Below, in pieces: positions 56,401 through 64,000 of a stretch of 64,000 bases of DNA (positions are counted from its first letter, which is position 1; each line of letters starts with the position of its first letter). The translations under genes were made by a program, and so were the position numbers. A model generated the notes under the pieces. That model saw only the letters and a program-made list of their open reading frames with translations. It made no database searches and was not told the origin of the DNA. The stretch comes from Spongilla lacustris. Taxonomy: Eukaryota; Porifera; Demospongiae; Spongillida; Spongillidae. The stretch spans positions 3,769,921 through 3,833,920 of the forward strand of contig OX442437.1 in assembly GCA_949361645.1 (NCBI GenBank), in the 5' to 3' direction.

Positions 56401-56698
56401 TACCTGCGAGTAGATTACATGTTGTGTCATACGTAAAAAAAAGTCCGAATACTTGCTGACAAATGTCAACAAAGCGGTGGAGCACAACAGGGCATGTACA
56501 AATGTACCCCTTCGACTGCATCCCCTCCTCCCCCCCAGTTTTTGTGCGCCCTCTGGTAAAACCAAATTCATGTAGGTCCACGGTAGTCCTACATGCATAA
56601 GTACATGCCAGTAGTTAGATAGATGTACACATGTACATGTAGGTCTTGTAGATATGGTAGTCTTAGGTAACATGTACAGGGTATGTTTATTTTATGTC

Positions 56699-57133
56699 TA
56701 ACATCAGATAAGGTTGTGGGTTCCTTTCAAGTTTAATTATATTCACAGCACAGAAGGGCAGATGTTACATGTAGTTTGAAGGGAATACATGTACATGTAG
56801 ACAAAAGACACAAGTAATTTTCAGTACTCAGGTAGGTACATGTAAGTCTATGTAGGTCCATGTAGGGTTCATGCAGGGTAGGTCTATGTAGGTCCATGTA
56901 GGGTTCATGCAGGGTAGGTCTATGTAGGTCCATGTAAGGGTTCATGCAGGGTAGGTCTATGTAGGTCCATGTAAGGGTTCATGCAGGGTAGGCCTATGTA
57001 GGTCAATGTAGGGGTTCATGCAGGGTAGGTCTACATGTAGCTTCAGGACAGGCAAGGTAGCAGCACTACATGGGCCTCTAACATCAGATAAGGTTGTGGG
57101 TTCCCCTTTCAAGTTTATTATATTCACAGCACA
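56699..57133. repeat. 37-38 bp tandem array with a flanking ~54-bp direct repeat
   Basis: Five or so copies of GGTAGGTCTATGTAGGTCCA plus TGTAGGGTTCATGCAG (56840-57035). Both sides carry ACATCAGATAAGGTTGTGGG (56701 and 57081). Confidence 0.85.
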
Positions 57134-57239
57134 AACCATGGGCAGATCTTAGGATTAAGAGTAGGTACATGTATGACAAAACCTTCAGTATTCTGGTACA
57201 TGTACATGTAGGAGCGTGTATGGGCTGGGTTTTTTTAAA

Positions 57240-58722
57240 GTATGATGTATAGGCTGATGTATGGGGTATGGTGTACAGGCTGGGGTATGGTGTATAGGCT
57301 GGTGTATGGTGTATAGGCTGGTGTATGTATGGTGTATAAGCTAGTGTATGGGGTATGGTGTACAGGCTGGGGTATGGTGTATAGGATGGTGTATGGTGTA
57401 CAGGCTACTGTAGTGTATGGTGTACAGGCTGGTGTATGGTGTACAGGCTAGTGTATGGTGTACAGGCTGGTGTATGGTGTACAGGCTGGTGTATGGTGTA
57501 TAGGCTGGTGTATGGTGTACAGGCTGGTGTATGGTGTACAGGCTAGTGTATGGTATATAGGCTGGTGTATGGTGTACAGGCCGGTGTATGGTGTATAGGC
57601 TGGTGTATGGTGTATAGGATGGTGTATGGTGTATAGGCTGGTGTATGGTGTACAGGCTGGTGTATGGTGTATAGGTGTATAGGCTGGTGTATGGTGTACA
57701 GGCTGGTGTATGGTGTATAGGTGTATAGGCTGGTGTATGGGGTCTAGGCTGGTGTATGGTGTACAGGCTGGTGTATGGTGTACAGGCTAGTGTATGGTGT
57801 ATAGGCTGGTGTATAGTGTATAGGTGTATAGGCTGGTGCATGGGGTCTAGGCTGGTGTATGGTGTATAGGCTGGTGTATGGTGTACAGGCTGGTGTATGG
57901 TGTACAGGCTGGTGTATGGTGTACAGGCTAGTGTATGGTGTATAGGCTGGTGTATGGTGTACAGGCTGGGGTATGGTGTATAGGATGGTGTATGGTGTAT
58001 AGGATGGTGTATGGTGTACAGGCTAGTGTATGGTGTACAGGCTGGTGTATGGTGTACAGGCTGGTGTATGGGGTCTAGGCTGGTGTATGGTGTACAGGCT
58101 AGTATGGTGTACAGGCTGGGGTATGGTGTATAGGATGGTGTATGGTGTATAGGATGGTGTATGGTGTACAGGCTAGTGTATGGTGTACAGGCTGGTGTAT
58201 GGTGTACAGGCTGGTGTATGGGGTCTAGGCTGGTGTATGGTGTACAGGCTAGTGTATGGTGTACAGGCTGGTGTATGGTGTACAGGCTGGTGTATGGGTT
58301 CTAGGCTGGTGTATGGGGTCTAGGCTGGTGTATGGTGTACAGGCTGGTGTATGGGGTCTAGGCTGGTGTATGGTGTACAGGCTAGTGTATGGTGTACAGG
58401 CTGGTGTATGGTGTACAGGCTGGTGTATGGGTTCTAGGCTGGTGTATGGGGTCTAGGCTGGTGTATGGTGTACAGGCTGGTGTATGGGGTCTAGGCTGGT
58501 GTATGGTGTACAGGCTGGTGTATGGTGTACAGGCTGGTGTACAGGCTGATGTATGGTGTATATAGGTATAGGTGTATGGTGTACTGGCTAGTGTATGGTG
58601 TACAGGCTGGTGTATGGGGTCTAGGCTGGTGTATGGTGTACAGGCTGGTGTATGGTGTACAGGCTGGTGTATGGTGGTGTATGGGGTCTAGGCTGGTGTA
58701 TGGTGTATAGGCCGGTGTATGG
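57240..58722. repeat. ~20-bp VNTR, copy 1
   Basis: Variants of GGTGTATGGTGTACAGGCT over 1.5 kb. The open frames through it on both strands are products of the period and not genes. It lies within an intron or just beyond the last visible exon of the RNF113-like gene. Confidence 0.9.
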
Positions 58723-58789
58723 GCAAACACATCATGCAAACACCAGCACATACCTACACAACACACCAGCACACATCAGACACACCAAC

Positions 58790-61700
58790 CTTCAAAGTCG
58801 CAGTAGCCTGCCTCCTTGTAGTCTTTGCAGATGTCAGGTTGGTACTCCCAAAGAACAGTACAGGGGACCTTTCCTAGGGGAGGGAAAAATGGCCCCTACA
58901 TGTAGAATGCTGTCTGCACATTATCCCGCAATGGATCCCCTACGAAAAAATCTTGGCATGACATGTTCCAAATTCATGCGTGATATGTTTTTGCAAGTGT
59001 TCCAGTTTTTCTAGAGCACTGTTGAACATGCTTGCATGTACATGTATGTCATTCAATTGCAGGCATATCACTCTTCTAACTTGCACAGGATGAATAGTTT
59101 CTAAAAAGCGATTCCCCGATGAGGCATACCCGCTAATATGCTAAGGGGTGTGCCACTTTATAACTTCTCGGGGGAACGCGTTTTAGAAACTCTTCAACCT
59201 GTGCAAGTTAGAAGGGTGATATGCCTGCAATTGAATGACATAAGCATGTTCAACAGTGCTCTAGAAAAACTGGAACACATGCGACAACATATCACACATG
59301 AATTTGGAACATGTATGCCAAGATTTTTTTGTAGGGGAAGGTGTGCCCATTATGGTGTGCTCCTTTTAAAGTGTGCCCATTAAGGTGTGCTCCTTTTAAA
59401 GTGTGCCCATTGAGGTGTGCTCCTTTTAAAGTGTGCCCTTTAAGATGTGCTCCTTTTAAAGTGTGTGACATTTTCTGTACAGTTTATGTTCATGCATCGT
59501 GTGCTTGCTACCATACATTGCAGACACACACACACACACACAAATACACACACACACACACACACACACACAACACTCATGGAATCGTACAATTGTATGC
59601 CACAATATTTGGCCTCATCACATCTGCTACCACCTCCCTTGACCACACCCACCTGCTGGCTGCACTCCCTTGTGAGGTCTCCCTCCTCTTGCGGCCTCGA
59701 AGTACTCGGTGTAGTTGTGTCCTCTGTATATGTTGTCCTCCATACTATATATGGAAAACAAACAATATTAATTAATCATCATACAACAGACTATGAGTTT
59801 TGCAGCATAGTAGGACATGAATCACCATGGCAACTAGACATATACAAATAAAAATTTGTTCTGGAGAATAATGCTGATATTGCTGTCTTTACAGGGTTAA
59901 AACTCGTNNNNNNNNNNNNNNNNNNNNNNNNNNNNNNNNNNNNNNNNNNNNNNNNNNNNNNNNNNNNNNNNNNNNNNNNNNNNNNNNNNNNNNNNNNNNN
60001 NNNNNNNNNNNNNNNNNNNNNNNNNNNNNNNNNNNNNNNNNNNNNNNNNNNNNNNNNNNNNNNNNNNNNNNNNNNNNNNNNNNNNNNNNNNNNNNNNNNN
60101 NNNNNNNGGGGTATGGTGTACAGGCTGGGGTATGGTGTATAGGCTGGTGTATGGTGTATAGGCTGGTGTATGTATGGTGTATAAGCTAGTGTATGGGGTA
60201 TGGTGTACAGGCTGGGGTATGGTGTATAGGATGGTGTATGGTGTACAGGCTACTGTAGTGTATGGTGTACAGGCTGGTGTATGGTGTACAGGCTAGTGTA
60301 TGGTGTACAGGCTGGTGTATGGTGTACAGGCTGGTGTATGGTGTATAGGCTGGTGTATGGTGTACAGGCTGGTGTATGGTGTACAGGCTAGTGTATGGTA
60401 TATAGGCTGGTGTATGGTGTACAGGCCGGTGTATGGTGTATAGGCTGGTGTATGGTGTATAGGATGGTGTATGGTGTATAGGCTGGTGTATGGTGTACAG
60501 GCTGGTGTATGGTGTATAGGTGTATAGGCTGGTGTATGGTGTACAGGCTGGTGTATGGTGTATAGGTGTATAGGCTGGTGTATGGGGTCTAGGCTGGTGT
60601 ATGGTGTACAGGCTGGTGTATGGTGTACAGGCTAGTGTATGGTGTATAGGCTGGTGTATAGTGTATAGGTGTATAGGCTGGTGCATGGGGTCTAGGCTGG
60701 TGTATGGTGTATAGGCTGGTGTATGGTGTACAGGCTGGTGTATGGTGTACAGGCTGGTGTATGGTGTACAGGCTAGTGTATGGTGTATAGGCTGGTGTAT
60801 GGTGTACAGGCTGGGGTATGGTGTATAGGATGGTGTATGGTGTATAGGATGGTGTATGGTGTACAGGCTAGTGTATGGTGTACAGGCTGGTGTATGGTGT
60901 ACAGGCTGGTGTATGGGGTCTAGGCTGGTGTATGGTGTACAGGCTAGTATGGTGTACAGGCTGGGGTATGGTGTATAGGATGGTGTATGGTGTATAGGAT
61001 GGTGTATGGTGTACAGGCTAGTGTATGGTGTACAGGCTGGTGTATGGTGTACAGGCTGGTGTATGGGGTCTAGGCTGGTGTATGGTGTACAGGCTAGTGT
61101 ATGGTGTACAGGCTGGTGTATGGTGTACAGGCTGGTGTATGGGTTCTAGGCTGGTGTATGGGGTCTAGGCTGGTGTATGGTGTACAGGCTGGTGTATGGG
61201 GTCTAGGCTGGTGTATGGTGTACAGGCTAGTGTATGGTGTACAGGCTGGTGTATGGTGTACAGGCTGGTGTATGGGTTCTAGGCTGGTGTATGGGGTCTA
61301 GGCTGGTGTATGGTGTACAGGCTGGTGTATGGGGTCTAGGCTGGTGTATGGTGTACAGGCTGGTGTATGGTGTACAGGCTGGTGTACAGGCTGATGTATG
61401 GTGTATATAGGTATAGGTGTATGGTGTACTGGCTAGTGTATGGTGTACAGGCTGGTGTATGGGGTCTAGGCTGGTGTATGGTGTACAGGCTGGTGTATGG
61501 TGTACAGGCTGGTGTATGGTGGTGTATGGGGTCTAGGCTGGTGTATGGTGTATAGGCCGGTGTATGGGCAAACACATCATGCAAACACCAGCACATACCT
61601 ACACAACACACCAGCACACATCAGACACACCAACCTTCAAAGTCGCAGTAGCCTGCCTCCTTGTAGTCTTTGCAGATGTCAGGTTGGTACTCCCAAAGAA

Positions 61701-62388
61701 CAGTACAGGGGACCTTTCCTAGGGGAGGGAAAAATGGCCCCTACATGTAGAATGCTGTCTGCACATTATCCCGCAATGGATCCCCTACGAAAAAATCTTG
61801 GCATGACATGTTCCAAATTCATGCGTGATATGTTTTTGCAAGTGTTCCAGTTTTTCTAGAGCACTGTTGAACATGCTTGCATGTACATGTATGTCATTCA
61901 ATTGCAGGCATATCACTCTTCTAACTTGCACAGGATGAATAGTTTCTAAAAAGCGATTCCCCGATGAGGCATACCCGCTAATATGCTAAGGGGTGTGCCA
62001 CTTTATAACTTCTCGGGGGAACGCGTTTTAGAAACTCTTCAACCTGTGCAAGTTAGAAGGGTGATATGCCTGCAATTGAATGACATAAGCATGTTCAACA
62101 GTGCTCTAGAAAAACTGGAACACATGCGACAACATATCACACATGAATTTGGAACATGTATGCCAAGATTTTTTTGTAGGGGAAGGTGTGCCCATTATGG
62201 TGTGCTCCTTTTAAAGTGTGCCCATTAAGGTGTGCTCCTTTTAAAGTGTGCCCATTGAGGTGTGCTCCTTTTAAAGTGTGCCCTTTAAGATGTGCTCCTT
62301 TTAAAGTGTGTGACATTTTCTGTACAGTTTATGTTCATGCATCGTGTGCTTGCTACCATACATTGCAGACACACACACACACACACAA

Positions 62389-62422
<34 letters not shown>

Positions 62423-62998
62423 ATGGAATCGTACAATTGTATGCCACAATATTTGGCCTCATCACATCTGCTACCACCTCCCTTGACCACACCCACCTGC
62501 TGGCTGCACTCCCTTGTGAGGTCTCCCTCCTCTTGCGGCCTCGAAGTACTCGGTGTAGTTGTGTCCTCTGTATATGTTGTCCTCCATACTATATATGGAA
62601 AACAAACAATATTAATTAATCATCATACAACAGACTATGAGTTTTGCAGCATAGTAGGACATGAATCACCATGGCAACTAGACATATACAAATAAAAATT
62701 TGTTCTGGAGAATAATGCTGATATTGCTGTCTTTACAGGGTTAAAACTCGTGTCACTAAAGGGCTAATATCACTGTATCTGACTGGCCTATAAAGGGTTA
62801 CTGCAAGTGGTGACCAGTGCCCAGACCTGGTTCAAATTCTGTGCCTTCTCCATGACACCCCACTGGTCCCTGTTCTGTTCTGTCTCCATCTCCAAGGTGA
62901 GGGTGGCCTCCATGTCATGCCTCCCTCACAGACTTAGTATGTTGGGTCACCTTGCTGAGTTTGTCCTTATCTTTGTCACTGAACACTCTGAGCCTCCT
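58790..62998 (-). CDS. RNF113/Cwc24-like spliceosomal RING-CCCH protein, N-terminal exons
   Basis: Minus-strand exons in order: 62998-62951 (ending ...KIRTNSA), 62920-62827 ([17 protein letters not shown]), 62581-62497 ([15 protein letters not shown]), 61718-61635 ([20 protein letters not shown] then AGYCDFE). The last two also occur at 59737-59653 and 58873-58790 in the duplicated block. Exon phases join. The order matches RNF113: an acidic T-E-x-x-R-D helix, the IYRG motif, and [16 protein letters not shown] at the start of the CCCH finger. RNF113/Cwc24 joins the spliceosome before the first catalytic step. The remaining CCCH residues and RING were not found in this window with confidence. 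The intron at 62921-62950 would be only 30 nt. Confidence 0.7.
58937..59340. mobile_element. ~400-bp foldback element, copy 1
   Basis: Arms of ~180 nt (58937-59117 and 59160-59340) pair from CCCCTACGAAAAAATCTTGG inward, with TTCTAGAGCACTGTTGAACA in both. It lies between the RNF113-like exons, in an intron. The second copy is at 61782-62185. Confidence 0.8.
59341..59462. repeat. ~30-bp tandem repeat
   Basis: Four copies of GTGTGCTCCTTTTAAAGTGT plus GCCCATTA(A/G)G. Present again at 62186-62307. Confidence 0.85.
59908..60107. other. Assembly gap, 200 N
   Basis: A 200-N placeholder. The sequence to its left ends at the same point at which the right-hand copy continues (AAAACTCGT), and the sequence to its right begins inside the VNTR of copy 1. 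Confidence 0.99.
60108..62751. repeat. Second copy of 57263-59907
   Basis: The offset is 2845 through the VNTR, exon, foldback and 30-bp repeat, then 2844 after the CA tract, where one copy differs. No other difference was seen. It carries second copies of two RNF113-like exons. A false duplication in assembly (haplotypes or an over-long read repeat) is more likely than a genomic one. Confidence 0.9.
62371..62420. repeat. (CA)n microsatellite, copy 2
   Basis: The copy-1 counterpart is at 59522-59572 and differs slightly in the last units (ACACAACACTC against ACACACTC). Confidence 0.95.
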
Positions 62999-63053
62999 CT
63001 GATGAAGGGAAGTGGAAGGAGAGGATCATGGAAGGAGGGAAGAGGCGAGGATG

Positions 63054-63682
63054 GAGGGAGGGAGGGAGGGAGGGAGGGAGGGAGGGAGGGAGGGAGGGAG
63101 GGAGGGAGGGAGGGAGGGAGGGAGGGAGGGAGGGAGGGAGGGAGGGAGGGAGGGAGGGAGGGAGGGAGGGAGGGAGGGAGGGAGGGAGGGAGGGAGGGAG
63201 GGAGGGAGGGAGGGAGGGAGGGAGGGAGGGAGGGAGGGAGGGAGGGAGGGAGGGAGGGAGGGAGGGAGGGAGGGAGGGAGGGAGGGAGGGAGGGAGGGAG
63301 GGAGGGAGGGAGGGAGGGAGGGAGGGAGGGAGGGAGGGAGGGAGGGAGGGAGGGAGGGAGGGAGGGAGGGAGGGAGGGAGGGAGGGAGGGAGGGAGGGAG
63401 GGAGGGAGGGAGGGAGGGAGGGAGGGAGGGAGGGAGGGAGGGAGGGAGGGAGGGAGGGAGGGAGGGAGGGAGGGAGGGAGGGAGGGAGGGAGGGAGGGAG
63501 GGAGGGAGGGAGGGAGGGAGGGAGGGAGGGAGGGAGGGAGGGAGGGAGGGAGGGAGGGAGGGAGGGAGGGAGGGAGGGAGGGAGGGAGGGAGGGAGGGAG
63601 GGAGGGAGGGAGGGAGGGAGGGAGGGAGGGAGGGAGGGAGGGAGGGAGGGAGGGAGGGAGGGAGGGAGGGAGGGAGGGAGGA
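63054..63682. repeat. (GGGA)n microsatellite, ~630 bp
   Basis: A nearly perfect four-base repeat. The frames it opens on both strands (GREG and PSLPPSLP repeats) are not genes. On the minus strand it is a (CCCT)n tract ending ~55 nt before the acceptor of the RNF113-like exon at 62998. Confidence 0.98.
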
Positions 63683-63867
63683 GTGGGTAAATAGAGCTTG
63701 CCATTGGTGAGCATTGATAGCTGGAGTTGAGTTGTGTACTGTGGAAAACAATGCAGAATGTCATCAAAACTAGCCAATTACATTCATGTGCATATGCATG
63801 CATTGCACAAGTACAAGAACTGATTCTTAGCATATACATGTACATACTGACTTACATGTACAGAGAG

Positions 63868-64000
63868 AGGGGAAGAGAGGATTCATAGCCACTCACACAA
63901 CAACACACGCACACACAGTCATGCATACATACTCACACACATGCTCACACACACAATCACACACACATATGCTCACACACACAATCACACACACATATGC
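63868..64000. repeat. CA-rich microsatellite at the window end
   Basis: Repeats of CACACACA with GCTCACACACACAATCACAC blocks; it continues past the window. Confidence 0.9.

Noticed and set aside
57240..58722. Long ORFs on both strands (repeats of [11 protein letters not shown] and GVQAGVWGL type)
   Set aside because: They are translations of a 20-bp VNTR; unit period and lack of any non-repeat domain explain the open frames. The same holds for 60108-61567.
59341..59775. Plus ORF with [10 protein letters not shown] repeats
   Set aside because: Coded by a 30-bp tandem repeat and a CA tract; real coding signal here is on the minus strand (59737-59653).
63054..63710. ORFs of 220-295 codons with GREG or PSLPPSLP repeats
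   Set aside because: Produced by a (GGGA)n microsatellite that has no stop codon in most frames.

Overview
This is metazoan nuclear DNA. Exons are short, introns have GT-AG borders, and transposon relics, microsatellites and two 200-base N gaps are common. The mix of TRIM-type RING/B-box/SPRY/ZZ, Ig and EGF modules with DUF6589-like, hAT and R2/Dong-type retroelements suggests an early-branching marine invertebrate. A demosponge is my best guess; the octamer TACATGTA is also scattered everywhere. The organism is inferred, not proven.

Layout. 0.3-1.3 kb: deleted hAT-like element carrying a coding-frame minisatellite. 2.7-10.3 kb: four same-strand copies of a non-LTR retrotransposon with a restriction-like endonuclease, separated by (TAA)n. 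10.8-13.6 kb (+): start of a secreted or membrane Ig-domain gene. 14.8-17.6 kb (-): decayed DUF6589-like gene with a tandemly duplicated first exon. 17.8-31.2 kb (+): the main gene, nine exons with matching phases, coding for RING - B-box - three double-SPRY modules - two ZZ fingers (about 1458 aa); its introns hold a foldback element, duplicated blocks, a Ty3-type integrase relic and dead ZZ exons. 35.0-36.9 kb (-): TBC (Rab-GAP) gene interrupted by a 30-bp minisatellite. 38-44.7 kb: transposon graveyard with hAT MITEs showing perfect 8-bp target duplications and large foldback elements. 45.1-46.9 kb (+): last exons of an EGF - transmembrane protein, with another foldback element in the last intron. 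47.4-56 kb: scattered exons of unknown genes, a ZNF862-like hAT fragment, a RAG1-N-like RING relic, minisatellites. 56.8-63.7 kb (-): N-terminal exons of an RNF113/Cwc24 splicing factor spread among VNTRs, with a 2.6-kb near-perfect repeat on either side of an N gap (probable assembly duplication), then a 630-bp (GGGA)n tract.

No operon-like logic applies. The host genes are independent; their introns are shaped by mobile DNA. The most unusual object is the hexa-SPRY/ZZ TRIM-like gene, built by tandem duplication of a two-exon module with signs of gene conversion.
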